Notes under the pieces: model-generated | Seen by the model: only the letters and a program-made list of their open reading frames with translations | Told to the model about the DNA's origin: nothing | The model's database searches: none | Shown here: positions 1-10,846 of the stretch, piece after piece | Numbering within the stretch: position 1 is the stretch's first letter | Layout of the letters: each line of letters opens with the position of its first letter | Position numbers and translations under genes: made by a program | Assembly (NCBI RefSeq): GCF_910592395.1 | Contig: NC_088316.1 | Coordinates: 9,674,001-9,738,000 of the forward strand | Length of the DNA: 64,000 bases | Direction of reading: 5' to 3' | Source of the DNA: Lineus longissimus | Taxonomy: Eukaryota > Nemertea > Pilidiophora > Heteronemertea > Lineidae

Positions 1-239
1 AGCGGGTTCGCGCTTTCCCAATGGCAACAATCGAAATTGAGAAGGGAGGAGAAGAGAGTTCGGAGAAGAGCTCGCGTAAAAGTGAAGGACATAACCCATG
101 CAGCTGCTTCGGGCTCATTCTCGGAAAATGTTGAAAATGCTACTTCATCAGCATCTCATATTGCGGCGGCCCCCTCTTACCCGAAAACGAGGGCTGTGTA
201 TGTAGGGAGGCTCCCATGAGCTTCATGGGCACCGCATGT

Positions 240-451
240 GGATAAAAACTGTTTTATTCGACAGTACTCACATAGACCTCTTCATAGATACCCATGACGA
301 CACCCTTGGGCAAAAGGTTTTCGAGATCTTAAATTTGGAGCCTAAAAAGGGGTCAAAATTACTATCTCGGCAACCCTTACCCCGAGAGTGTTGTCATGGG
401 TATCATTTTGAAGGTCTATACGATTACTGTCAAATAAAACAGTTTTTATCC
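240..451. repeat. Long imperfect palindrome
   Basis: Two arms of roughly 94 nt (240-333 and 358-451) are inverted copies around a loop of about 25 nt. The outer parts match best: GGATAAAAACTGTTTTATT at 240 pairs with its complement ending at 451. A third partial copy of the arm sequence lies near 570-606. It could fold as a hairpin or be a small MITE; no target duplication was identified. Confidence 0.7.
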
Positions 452-473
452 ATTTATAGTCCCTATGAAGATC

Positions 474-535
474 GTGGGACAGGGTCAAAGTTACCACTTT
501 TGCCCTTTTTGACCCTCCCTTGGGGGGTCCCACGG
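474..535. repeat. Short inverted repeat (hairpin)
   Basis: GTGGGACAGGGTCAAAG on the left pairs with TTTTTGACCCT and GGTCCCAC on the right, with mismatches. It directly follows the 240-451 palindrome, so the two may belong to one composite element. Confidence 0.5.
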
Positions 536-840
536 TTCGTTAAGGGGGCCAAAAACTATGCAATGTTAAAGTACCCCCATAGACCTTCATTTTGATACCC
601 ATGATGATATGTTTCGATGACATCAACTTGTTGACCCCTACTTTGGGACCATTAGGCCCTATTAAGGGTCTCATTTCTGACTTAATGTGCAACTTTACGC
701 GGGAGAAAAATTGATTTTTGAAATCAGCACCCCCATATTACTCAAAAACGACTGTTTTCAATTTGCCCGCTAATTTGTCAAACGGAATCCTTTTTCTAGA
801 CACATTTTTGCCACTCGTCCCATGGCCTATCATTGTCGGT

Positions 841-1519
841 GCGGTAAGGAACTGATAACGATACTCTAAAGAGGTAACCGGAAAAACGCCGACCGACCGA
901 CCGACCGACCGATCGACCGACTGACTGACCTGCCAACCTACCGTCATATGCATCCCTTTCGCTTCTCTATAGCACATGTATCTGTGTAGTGCCCAGCGCA
1001 ATGGACGTAATGGAGTCCGACGTGTCTGACAGCAGCATCTCCAGTCAATTATACCGGGAAAACGAGCCCACGCGGTAAGGAACTGATAACGATACTCTAA
1101 AGATATGCTTTGTCTACATTGTCGGTGGATACAAAAACATGATTTGGGCTTATCTGTGCACTGTAGTTTTTCTACTCGAGTGTCTCGACCGATGCAATGC
1201 ATGAACTGCAACGCGCAACATGCATTTGTTGTCATTTGCCCAGCGCACGTGCGCTTGTTTACAATTTCATTTCACATGACCTGGTATCGTGGATTGGATA
1301 TATCACATTGACTTATGAGACCAGTGACTCAACTACGAAACTCCTTGGGTTGGTAGGTCGGAAGGTTGGTCGGTCAGCGTTTTTCCGGTTACCATTGCGC
1401 TGGGCACTACACAGATACATGTGCTATAGAGAAGCGAAAGGGATACTGCATATGACGGTAGGTTGGCAGGTCAGTCGGTCGGCCGGTCGGTCGGTCGGTC
1501 GGCGTTTTTCCGGTTTCCA
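841..1519. repeat. Composite inverted repeat with (GACC)n arms
   Basis: An arm at 873-1004 is inverted at 1392-1519. Each arm contains a GACC/GGTC tetranucleotide run beside CGTTTTTCCGG and a segment ending CCCAGCGCAATGG or its complement. A 33-nt direct repeat beginning GCGGTAAGGAACTGATAACG occurs at 841 and again at 1072, and a partial extra copy of the GGTC-CGTTTTTCCGG unit lies near 1366-1393. The right edge abuts the point where LINE coding sequence starts (1522), so this block either inserted into the LINE or was the site where a 5'-truncated LINE landed. Confidence 0.65.
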
Positions 1520-1521
1520 TC

Positions 1522-2229
1522 ATTGTCAATGTTTATTTACCGTACTTCAAGTCTGGTGACGCTGGTCAACTCTCACTGTACATTGAAACTATAGATGCGC
1601 TACAATGTATCATTGACGAATATGGACCGCAGGCTCCCATAAAACTGTGCGGTGATCTTAACATCCGTCTGCCAAGGGACACTATGATAGATAGTAACTG
1701 GGCTACGGAGAAGTGTTTCAATGCTAACAGTGTTCTCTTGTACGATTTCATGGCTGCAAATGAACTGAGTGTTGTGGACTTCAGGTATAAACAACAAGTC
1801 CAATACACGTACTTTGTTCATAAATCTCGGACTTTCACATGGATTGATCACATCTTGGCCAACACCCACGATGTTGCTTCTGTCACAGAATGTAGGATCA
1901 TTCCGGAGGAGAGCAACAACGTTAGTGACCATCTACCAATTGCAATGAAATTCAAACTGCGCATTAAAGCAGGGGCTCCCAAAACTGACCGGGGAATTCG
2001 CTATGTTCCTCCACCTAAGCAGGATTGGACTAACAATAAAGACTCGTATGCTCAACTCCTGGCGGAAAAACTTGAACGCGTGCCAGTCTTTTGTGTGCGC
2101 CCGGGCAAAAACCGCGAGTCGATTCAGTCTCGCATTGACCAATATTGTGACACTATTATTGCCTCCATGCATGGTGCGCTGCAGGATTCGAACTGTGAAC
2201 GTGTTGCTGGGCCCCGTCGAAAGTATTAG
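1522..2229 (+). pseudogene. LINE endonuclease (APE-type), partial
   Basis: In one frame from 1522 the translation runs IVNVYLPYFKSG, then LCGDLN (metal-binding GDLN motif), then VSDHLPI (the catalytic SDH motif near the domain end). This is the C-terminal two thirds of an apurinic/apyrimidinic-type endonuclease, which nicks target DNA to prime reverse transcription. The N-terminal catalytic part is absent. The frame stops at 2227-2229, after which the same frame resumes briefly with a linker to the RT. Family-level call is secure; substrate preference cannot be judged. Confidence 0.8.
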
Positions 2230-2350
2230 TGTCCTGAAATGACCCAGTTAAAGAAGCGGAAATCTTTTTGGTGGAAACTGTGGGTAGATAACGGCCGCCC
2301 ACGAAGTGGCCCTGTCTTTGACTGTTACAAAAATGTGAAAAAAACAGTAT

Positions 2351-3953
2351 CGCCAGTCGTCGCGTCTTCTAATTCAGCAAAGGCTAAATAACCGGGTTAT
2401 TCGTATTGCGGATCAATACAAGGAGAATCGCAGTCGTGTTTTCTGGAGCTCCATTAGACAGAGTCGGAGCCCTCAAAAAGTGCCGTCTCTGCTCACTGTC
2501 TCCGACTTTATGGCTCATTTCAGCAACATTATGCATGATGAGAAAAAAGATGTGACGAAACGGCAACTCAGTATTGAAACTGAAGTTAAGGACTTTTACT
2601 CAAAAAACTCTGCCACAGTTTTCAGCTCATGTGTTTCTTCTGAAGAAATTAAAATGAAAGTCCTTGGTCTACGCAAGGGTTGTGCCCCGGGGCAAGACGG
2701 TATCACGTCGGAGCAATTGGCATACGGTTGCTCAGCTGGCCTGATCGGACACCTCACGGCGCTGTACTCTACAGTCTTCTCTAGGCATGTCGTTCCGAAC
2801 TGTTTCAGAACCGGGGTAGTTATCCCATTGTTAAAGAAACCTACTCTCAATCCTAACTTACCGAATAGCTACCGGCCTATAACCTTGGGATCTGTTTTTG
2901 CGAGGTAAGCTGAGCTGCTTGTGAAACCACAGGAGGAGGTGGATCTAAGTGACTGTCAATATGGTTTCCGCAAAGGGAGAGGTACAGAATTCTGTTCTGT
3001 GTTACTTAATGATGTATCCATGTATGCAAAGGAGAAATGTTCCCCCTTATTGGACGCCGAAAAATGTTTTGACAAAATCTGGCACGCAGGCCTCTTTTTC
3101 AAAGTGATGGATAAATTGCCTCCGGACAATTGGATGTTTCTTTATGAATTTTACTCTTCTTGAACGCTGAGATCCGTTGGAACGGCTGTCGAAGCCCAGT
3201 CTTTCCAATAACACGAGGAACCCGTCAAGGCAGTGTTTTATCTCCACTTCTTTTTAACATTTTTATTGATGACCTGTTACGAAAACTTGAATGTCCTGGT
3301 CCCGGTGGAATACGGATTGGTGCTACTGTCTTAAAATGTTTTGCCTATGCCGATGACATTACTTTGCTGAGTCTGACATCCACTGGCCTACAATATCTTA
3401 TTGATCTTTGTGACTCGTATGCCAAAGAATGGCGATTTTCCTTCGGGATCAAAAAGTCAAAGTGTATGGTGATCGGTAAATCAATACTAAAGAAAGACCC
3501 TGAATGGGCTATTTCTGGATGTGTGATGGAGAACTCGCTTTCGAGAAAGTCGCCAGTGGACATGTTGAAAACCGCGCGCGATCTTGTAGAAATGCCTTCT
3601 TTAGTTTAAGTGGCTGTGGTATGCGTTATCTAGGTCTTTGGACTGGTGCGAAAGTGAAACTTTGGGAGAGCGTGTGCTCTCTGTCACTATTTTACGGTAT
3701 GCACACAATTGATCTGAGTCGGGGCAATTTTCGGAAACTGGAAAAGTTGCAGGGTTCCCTGATCAAACGATGCTTTGGTTTATCGAAATTTTGTCACCAT
3801 AGCCCTCTATTAGAGGCATTAGATATTGACAACCTGCGGAAAGTAATCGAACAGAAGCAAATTGGACTTTCAAGAAGGATTCTCTCCATCGATTGTAAAG
3901 CACGAGACGTCGTCATTGGCACAAAAAAAAATAATGAAGGGTACCCTGTGTAA
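2351..3953 (+). pseudogene. LINE reverse transcriptase, frameshifted
   Basis: RT blocks appear in order across three frames. GCAPGQDGITSEQL and SYRPITLGSV lie in frame 2 (about 2350-2908). After a stop come CQYGFRKGRGTEF and DAEKCFDKIWH (to about 3160). RGTRQGSVLSPLLFNIFIDD and the catalytic FAYADDI follow in frame 1 (3160-3609). The C-terminal domain, with IKRCFGLSKFCHHSPLLEAL, is in frame 3 up to the stop at 3953. YADD is intact, but stops near 2908, 3163 and 3609 make the gene non-functional. The 3' UTR runs into the (ATT)n tail. Confidence 0.85.
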
Positions 3954-4207
3954 CCGAGTGTTAAGTTCGTCGGGCCTCTCTGCCGCCAATGTCCTGTTTG
4001 TAAATCCAACAAGTAGGCCTAAACGTATCACCAGGGAGGAGAATGGTTGTCGATTCGGTAAAAACCTTATGTGCCAATCTAAACCGGAAAAACCATAAAT
4101 TATTGAAGCTTTTACTTTCACCCTTTTGATCGCTTTTTTATTCGTTCTCTGTGTGTGATTTTTATTGCATATTTGTGTTGTCTGCTCCTTATTTGGAGGT
4201 TTTTACA

Positions 4208-4242
4208 ATGAATTATTATTATTATTATTATTATTATTATTG
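4208..4242 (+). repeat. (ATT)n microsatellite tail of the LINE
   Basis: About eleven ATT/TTA trinucleotides lie just downstream of the CR1-like LINE, as expected for the 3' tail of this group. A separate short (AAAAT)n run occurs at about 4320-4340. Confidence 0.8.
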
Positions 4243-4245
4243 ACA

Positions 4246-5261
4246 CGGCATGCTATATATTACAGTATTATAAACATATATCTAGTGATGAAGCCGGGAT
4301 GAACAATAAATAACCTTCGTAAATAAAATAAAATAAAATACAGCAGATACATGACCAACTAGATATACCATTCTCTGCTGAAAACCGTATTCAATTATCT
4401 GATTCTATCTCTGTGATATTTGAAAAAACTGTGGACATTCACTTTCTGGTAGGAATGTACATGTAATTTGGAGAAACAGAGCTAATATTCACGTTAAAAG
4501 GTGAACATTTGATGTTTTGTTATGGCAAAGCCTCTGAAATTGACGCCTCATGCAGGGATATCTTGTACTACAATGCCAACAGTAAAGACTAACGAAGTAG
4601 GAAGTACTATGCATTTTGCATTGCTGAGATACAGCGTAAAATATCTTGACTTCATGAAAATGTACTGCACACTGGTTTAGCAATGTAACGCACTGAAAGT
4701 GTAAAGGTTGTATTTATGGTCAAGCGATTAAACATTATTGCTCGCACTTCACTCGAAATTTGGTACGAACAGTCATATATTTCCCAATCTAAAATGTAAC
4801 CTTACTACCAGAAGTTGATATTTGATGTTTTCCGGGCGCGGGAGTTGCCTTCAATTACCCCAATATTTCAGGAGCAATGTTTCTATGCAACTTTTGTGAG
4901 AAAACGTCGGCGGAAATGAACGGTCTCGTCGAGCACTATCTCATACACCATCCCGGAAAGTGCACTTTATGTCTGTAGGTTTTGTCGCACACTGCACACT
5001 TTTAAAGGTTCTCGCCGGTGCTATGTTTGAGTGCCTTTTGCTGATTGAGCGGCCATTTTGACACTTCACGTCTCTCCGCTCTGATCGCACACCAGTGATT
5101 CACACGTATTACGAACCGTTGCGCGGAGAACAACTTGCTTGCTGAAAATTTAAGTAAAATTTTATCAGCCAAATTGTTGTTTGCTTACATTTTTGTTCTG
5201 TTTTATATAAAATAGAACCACGATAGGATGTTCATGTAGACGAATTAACTGGGATCACCAT
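4246..5261. other. Non-coding stretch
   Basis: No convincing coding exon, RNA gene or terminal repeat is visible between the LINE tail and the MULE target duplication at 5262. The only long ORF here (minus, 4489-4683) has no recognisable content. Confidence 0.5.
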
Positions 5262-5271
5262 GCCGCTATCG

Positions 5272-5451
5272 GTATCAGGACCCTTCCCCCCTGGACATCT
5301 GCCCCCCGGACTTCTACCCCCGGACTTCTGCCCCCCTAGGACATCTGCCCCCCGGATTTTTGCCCCCGGACATTTAGCCCCCCTAGGACTTCTGCCCCCC
5401 TAGGACATCTGCCCCCCGGATTTTTGCCCCCCCCCGGGCATTAGCCCCCAT
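5272..5451. repeat. Left MULE terminal repeat: C-rich minisatellite
   Basis: Tandem units of about 15-17 nt of the type CCCCCCTAGGACATCTG, CCCCCCTAGGACTTCTG and CCCCCCGGA fill the left end of MULE copy 1. They are the reverse complement of the right-end array at 8362-8764. Confidence 0.85.
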
Positions 5452-5571
5452 AGGATTTATGAATACATTGTTTCTTTTCTATTTATAGTAACGATAATTC
5501 TATATATAGTAACGTCGCGGAATGCTATTCCGATGCTTGTGACGCGATAGGCTTGCGTAGCGAAGCCCGAA

Positions 5572-5810
5572 TAAAAAAAAGTTAGTTAGCGTCCCCTTCC
5601 TACTCGACAAAGTGCTCGAGAGCCAAAAAAAATGTATAGTGCATGTTACATTAGAATGTACACCTACCCGGATTTTTCCATATTTCAGATTTTCTTTATT
5701 TGCTCAGCAGCTTTATTTTCAGCCTTAAAATGAATTAAAAAAAACAAAAACACCTCCCCCTACCCACCTCCTCCCAGAAGCAAGGACGCTAACCAGCTTT
5801 TTTTTAAAGT
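5572..5810. repeat. Small inverted-repeat element inside the MULE 5' region
   Basis: AAAAAAAAGTTAGTTAGCGT at about 5572 is inverted as ACGCTAACCAGCTTTTTTTT ending near 5810, giving arms of about 26 bp around some 190 bp. It may be a MITE nested in the MULE leader; no duplication was defined. Confidence 0.45.
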
Positions 5811-5940
5811 GGCCTAATGATACGCCTTTTCTGAGAAATGCCTCTGTCATACAATGTTTCTGTGAATCTATTTTTAGTACATGTACATGTGACCGACCAT
5901 AGAGCTTGTACTAGTACAGTTCTGCCAGTGTCAATCAGTC

Positions 5941-7705
5941 ATGGAGTTCATAGCAACTAGTCGTGGAGGGAGGAAGCTTCTCTTTGAAGGTTTCTGTTAT
6001 GTTAAGCAAAAAGATTTAAGCGAGGGGAAGGAAAGTTGGGAATGTGAGCAAAGACGACGAAGTGAGTGCAAAGCAAAGTTGCACATCATGAACAACCAGG
6101 TTGTGCAGAGGGTGAACGACCATACACATGCTGGAGATGCTGCTCGAGTTGAAATGCTGACAGTGAGGAGCAATATGAAACAGAGAGCGGAAGAAACTGA
6201 AGAAACTCCACAACAGATAATTACAGCAGGAGTGCAAAACATGAGTGATGCAGCCGCTGGAGCTATGACACCCATAACAAACGTCCGCAGAAATATCCGA
6301 CGAAACAGACAGCGTGCTGGAAACCAACCTCCTGTCCCGGCCAGTGCTGCAGATGTTATTATCCCCAGACAGTATCAAATGACAGCTAGAGATGGTATCT
6401 TTTTACGGTTTGATAATTATGGTGAAGGAGAAGCTGACAGAATACTTTTATTAATATGAGTGAAGATGGGCAACAATGCCTTGCAACGTCTGATTTCTGG
6501 TTTGCCGACGGAACATTTAAAGTAGTGCCAGAAGTCTTTTTCCAACTGTACACCATTCACAGTTTAACAGCTAACGGAAGTGTTTTCCCTAGTGTGTACG
6601 CTCTCATCACCAATAAGAGACAGGATACCTATGCGCGTGTTCTTCGAGAAGTGTCGGCCATCGCAGGTGGGGTGAACGGCCTCCAGCCGACAGAAGTGCT
6701 CATTGACTTCGAACGGGCAGCCATGAATGCCATACTGGACGTGTTCCCCGACGTGGAGGTGAAAGGATGTTTCTTTCACATGACTCAAAATGTATATCGT
6801 CAGGTAAATATGCCGAAGTTGGGGGAAAACCTGAAATTTTGGTTCGTTCAAAATAAATCAGACATACCAATTTTAGTATGCTTGGAGTTCCAAAAGAAAT
6901 TGAAACATTCCAAAAATTGGAACGTCTGTCATATGACCTCCCAAATTCTTTTTCTAATTGATTTTTGATAATCGTACCCGGTATATTTGATTCTCCAGGT
7001 TCTTCAACTCGTCATTTATCAGTCAAAGCAATTGTTTACGGATTTACCACGATTCAATAAAAAATTAAAACGTTTAACCGGCGGCCCCGACAATTGCCAT
7101 GGGCGATAATCTAAAAATATTTTGCTTGCCCTTATTGCTTGCCATAGTTGTGTCAGGTTCAAGCCCGAGGATTGGCCAATGCTTACCAGGCAGATGCAGA
7201 GTTTGCGTTACAACTCCGTATGATTCCTTCCTTGGCATTCCTCCCTGAAGATGATGTTATTGCTGGTTTCAATGGATTGCAGGATTATCTCCCAGATAAT
7301 GCTCTTCCTATTCTGCAGTATTTCGAAGCTACATACATTGGAGAAGAGCGAGATAATGGCAATGGCAGAAGAAATCCCCTCTTTCCCATACCCATGTGGA
7401 ATATGCATCAGCGCACACTTGACAACCTACCGAGAACCAACAACCACGTGGAAGGCTGGCACCGGCGGTTTCAGTCTGATGTTGGGGCATACCACCCTAA
7501 TTTCTGGAAATTTCTTGAGGTCCTAAAGCGAGAGGATGCTCTGACACATGTTCAAATGGTCCAAAATCAAGCAGGCCAAAATCCTCCTGTCCGGCGAGCT
7601 GTGTACAGGAATGTGCAACAGAGGTTGCACAACCTTGTAGTAGACTACCCCAATAGGGACATTATTGGATTTTTGAGAGGGGTTGCCCATAATTTTAACT
7701 TGTAG
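5941..7705 (+). pseudogene. FLYWCH-MULE transposase, two exons, one frameshift
   Basis: Exon 1 (5941-6803) starts MEFIATSRGGRKLLFEGFCY and carries an N-terminal FLYWCH-type zinc module (WECEQRR, CKAKLHI, NDHTHAG supply the W, Cys and His positions). The MULE DDE domain follows, with FADGTFKVVPEVFFQLYTIH (first D) and EVLIDFERAAMNAI (second D), then KGCFFHMTQNVYRQ. The exon ends CAG|GTAAAT. The intron is 6804-7156 (353 nt, ending TGTGTCAG) and exon 2 is 7157-7705, starting VQARGLANAYQADAEF and containing NNHVEGWHRRF, with the likely catalytic E. A 1-nt frameshift near 6452 breaks exon 1. A homologous copy with the same intron lies on the minus strand at 29516-31357. DNA cut-and-paste transposition is the family role. 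Confidence 0.87.
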
Positions 7706-8361
7706 TGTCGATGGGAAAATTAAGTTGACATTGAAACTTTGTTCATTTTACCTTGATGTCATTTGAAGCGGGCTAGATGAGCAATTGTTAGGGGTACTCA
7801 CGAGTGTTACAGTACATTTTAACTCAGGGTTGGAGTTCTGATCTTCTTCATTCTGTTTTCATTCTAAAATGGTCAGAGGTTCATTGACCAAGCTGTAATT
7901 TGTATTTGGTTTTTCTCTGGCGATTCTTGCCTTTTTCTTTTTTGTGCTGCTATATGCACATGTATATCACTACATGTACATGTATATCTGATGTTTTGAA
8001 ACTTGTTTGTTGTTTGATTAAAATAGAAAACTTCACATGATACCTCCGTCTCCTTCCACCATCACAACCAATCAAGAAATGAAGTCATAGTACAGGTCAA
8101 AGAAGGTAATGATTATTTAAGTTATTTTGTGCTGAAAATTACTGAAGGGTGGCCTATCTGCTACCTTCAGTAATTCTGCTACCTTCAGTTTGTTTCATTT
8201 AAAAGAAATACAGCAATCCTTACCATTCTTACATTTGACCTATGGATTGCCCTGGAGTAATGCATATAAGTATGCTCTTAAATCTATTAATACAGGCCAG
8301 AGCTGATCATCCTGCTACTCTTGGACTGACCGACTCATCCAAGTTCTCTTTGACTGTCCCC

Positions 8362-8764
8362 GGCGGTAAATGTCCTAGGGGGGCAGAAGTCCTATGGGGG
8401 CAGATGTCCTAGGGTGGCAGAAGTCCTAGGGGGGCTAATGTCCGGGGGCAGATGTCCTAGGGGCAGAAGTCCTAGGGGGGCAGAAGTCCTACGGGGGCTA
8501 ATGTCCGGGGGGCAAATGTCCGGGGGGCAAATGTCCTAGGGGGGCAGAAGTCCTACGGGGGCTAATGTCCGGGGGGCAAATGTCCGGGGGGCAAATGTCC
8601 TAGGGGGGCAGAAGTCCTAGGGGGGCTAATGTCCGGGGGGCAAATGTCCGGGGGGCAGATGTCCTAGGGGGGCAGAAGTCCTAGGGGGGCTAATGTCCGG
8701 GGGGCAAATGTCCGGGGGGAAAGATCCGGGGGGCAGATGTCCGGGGGGCAAATGCCCTAGAATC
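8362..8764. repeat. Right MULE terminal repeat: G-rich higher-order minisatellite
   Basis: Units GGGGGGCAGATGTCCTA, GGGGGGCAGAAGTCCTA, GGGGGGCTAATGTCC and GGGGGGCAAATGTCC recur in a fixed order, giving a higher-order period of about 64 nt repeated several times. Each unit has a run of about six G, so G-quadruplex formation is plausible. It mirrors the C-rich array at 5272-5451. Confidence 0.85.
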
Positions 8765-8774
8765 GCCGCTATCG

Positions 8775-10137
8775 TGGCATGAATTGCTGCAGTATACATT
8801 TGAAACTGAATTTCGACCTACAGATTGCCTTTTATAAACCGTTCTCGGCGAAGTCGCTTAACTGTATGTCAGTGAACAGATTCTGCATACCTTGGATTTC
8901 AAGCAAGTTGCAATGATCTGATAAACATTGATAATTTGGCGTTTTCGATACCCCTTTCAAAAGCTTGAACAATTGTCAAACGTGCCTACCATTCGTCTGA
9001 TGATAAGGTACAAATCTCGATACAGGCAAATAGTACGGCTATTAACAAAGGCTCAGTGCACTCCATTAACAATCGTAATACGTATTTCCAAATGTAGTTA
9101 ATGCGTATCTTGGACGTTTTTAATTGGAATACGGCTTGATGAGACGGTCTGTTTTAAACATACATCGTCTGATACAGGAAATGCTGTTTATGGTAAATAC
9201 AGCACCGTTGTCCACTTTGCATATTGCTAAGCATCGAGCGCCAATTCCTAGCAATATATAGATTACCCCTCTAGGTTCTAATCTGATGTCAAATCACCCA
9301 GAATTCGAACTTTCTATCCCCAACTGATATAAACGTTATCAAGTTGGACAACTTCAAACTTTCCATTATATCGCCAATATCCTGATTTGTATTTCCCCGC
9401 AAATCTGAGGGGAATCTCTTATTGCCTCTTCCGACTTTTTCCATTGTCAAAATGTTCATTCATCCATCATTCTATCTTCATCTGGAGAATCAGCTTTTTT
9501 CGGGTTGATATGCCAACAAAGGCTACGATCACCATATTCCCTGAGGAATGTTCATTTCCACAAATCTACAACCGAGAAGTACTAGCTTCTCAGCTGGTCT
9601 CCCTAGGCTAGACAATTCATATTTCTTAGCTCTGACCGCCAAAGGCCAGTCTAGGAACGGTTCCCGTCCCCTAGAACGGGAGACTGTCCCCCGGACAGCC
9701 TGTCTATCCCCTGGATAGACACAAACTGGCCCCGACGGTACGGTTTAGGTCCCCACGGACAGGTGACTGTCCGCAGGACAGTATGTCTATCCCCAGGATA
9801 GACTGATATAGCCTAAGCATGCATGCCCCAGGAAAACACAGTACAAAACTTTATCATTAGAATGCACTGAGTCACCCCAAGGCGCGCCAGCTCAGTGAAT
9901 CTCCTCCAGCAATGGGCCGACACAAACCGTTCCCGGCGGCTTTCAAGACCAGAATGAAGGCAATGCTGAAGTCACGTGCCAGCGTGACGTCATACCACTT
10001 TGGATGATATTGATGCAAACGTGCTAACAATTTATGCAGTTGTATTAGTAATTATTGAGTGATTCGTGATCGGTTTGTAATTTGTTATAGAAAATCCAAA
10101 ATCAAGTTCTGAATATCGACAAACTTGTGGGTTAGCC
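8775..10137. other. Non-coding stretch
   Basis: No gene was recognised. The ORF at 9387-9611 has no domain-like features. The only structured part is the hairpin cluster at 9668-9812. Confidence 0.5.
9668..9812. repeat. Duplicated pair of short hairpins
   Basis: GACTGTCCCCCGGACAG followed by TGTCTATCCCCTGGATAGAC occurs at about 9670-9720. A diverged pair, GACTGTCCGCAGGACAG and TGTCTATCCCCAGGATAGAC, follows at about 9767-9810. Each is a 6-8 bp stem with a 2-4 nt loop. The stems are kept while the loops differ. Confidence 0.7.
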
Positions 10138-10846
10138 GGCATTTATGGGAGTAAGGCAAGGTTGCTTTCTACCATCACCTCTGTGCAACATCTTCATCGA
10201 GAACATCCTGGCCGAGTCACTCCTTGAACTGGAGTCACCCTTGACGTTCACGGGTGGAACGATCAGCGATCTGAGGTTTGCCGTTGACATCGATTTCCTA
10301 CATGGCTCAACAAGTGACCAAATCCACCGCTCACAGAAGGTTGACAAAACCAGTGGCATATATTATATGGAAATCTGCCTCGAGAAGACGAAGACAATGA
10401 GATCCAGTGGAGGTGAACATATCGACGTATGCTTCAATGACCGTTGGCATTAGTAAGGGCATTATTACCATGCTGTCGTTTGCCCAGTTACCATCCATTT
10501 TACAGTCGCAGTTTTGATCATTGAGATAACACAGGAAATTGGGGAAAAAATCAAAAACAGATTGAATTAACACACTTTTCCGATGTTGGTTTCGACTAGA
10601 CCCGTGTGAGGCCTACGAAAATCTACACCACGACGTCTCGCTGAAGGCGCTTGATTACACCGCTACATGTACTGCAACGATAATGTAAATTACGTCGCGT
10701 TGTTCAAGAGACTACCACCAAGAACGTGTGGCAGAGTTCATCTACCTAGGTGCCACACAAAGGAAGGATGGTATTTCCCTCAAGGAGGCGAAAACGTGTA
10801 TAGCTAAGGCTGCAGCTGTACTAGCTAGACTGAAGAGAATTTGGCG
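10138..10846 (+). pseudogene. LINE reverse-transcriptase fragment
   Basis: The translation MGVRQGCFLPSPLCNIFIEN and LRFAVDIDFLHGS (10145-10453) matches the RT palm of a LINE; the catalytic ADD box has become AVD. A downstream piece of the same protein, AEFIYLGATQRKDGISLKEA then LARLKRIW, is readable at about 10733-10843, after roughly 280 nt of degraded or foreign sequence. The wording resembles RTE-like or craniate/echinoderm endonuclease-RT ORFs, but the clade is uncertain. The fragment runs directly into the start of the next ORF at 10841. Confidence 0.75.

Larger units (their letters stand above)
1522..4245 (+). mobile_element. 5'-truncated CR1-group non-LTR retrotransposon
   Basis: Conceptual translation shows an APE-type endonuclease followed by a LINE reverse transcriptase in the right order, ending in a short (ATT)n tail at about 4208-4242. 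The RT motif order and the short microsatellite tail fit the CR1/L2 group, but the clade is inferred by eye. The first part of the endonuclease is missing: the reading frame opens abruptly at 1522 against the inverted repeat. At least four frame changes and in-frame stops interrupt the ORF, so the copy is dead. A related 3' fragment lies at 43850-44503. Confidence 0.8.
5272..8764 (+). mobile_element. Complete MULE DNA transposon (copy 1)
   Basis: The element is bounded by a perfect 10-bp duplication, GCCGCTATCG, at 5262-5271 and 8765-8774. The left terminus GTATCAGGACCCTTCCCCCC is an imperfect inverse of the right terminus, which ends GGGGGGCAAATGCCCTAGAATC. Both ends run inward into arrays of short G/C-rich units (C-rich left, G-rich right), so the terminal inverted repeats are themselves minisatellites. 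Inside lies a two-exon FLYWCH-MULE transposase gene. Mutator-like elements typically make 8-11 bp duplications, which fits. Total length is about 3.5 kb. Confidence 0.88.

Noticed and set aside
236-595. 119-aa ORF at the window start
   Set aside because: Its sequence is explained by the palindrome; the two arms are translated in succession.
5272-8764. First thought to be two independent GC-rich satellite arrays
   Set aside because: They are inverse to one another, stop at a 10-bp duplication and flank a MULE gene, so they are terminal repeats.
8362-8764. CRISPR-like array of regularly spaced repeats
   Set aside because: Units are contiguous with no unique spacers, and the setting is eukaryotic.
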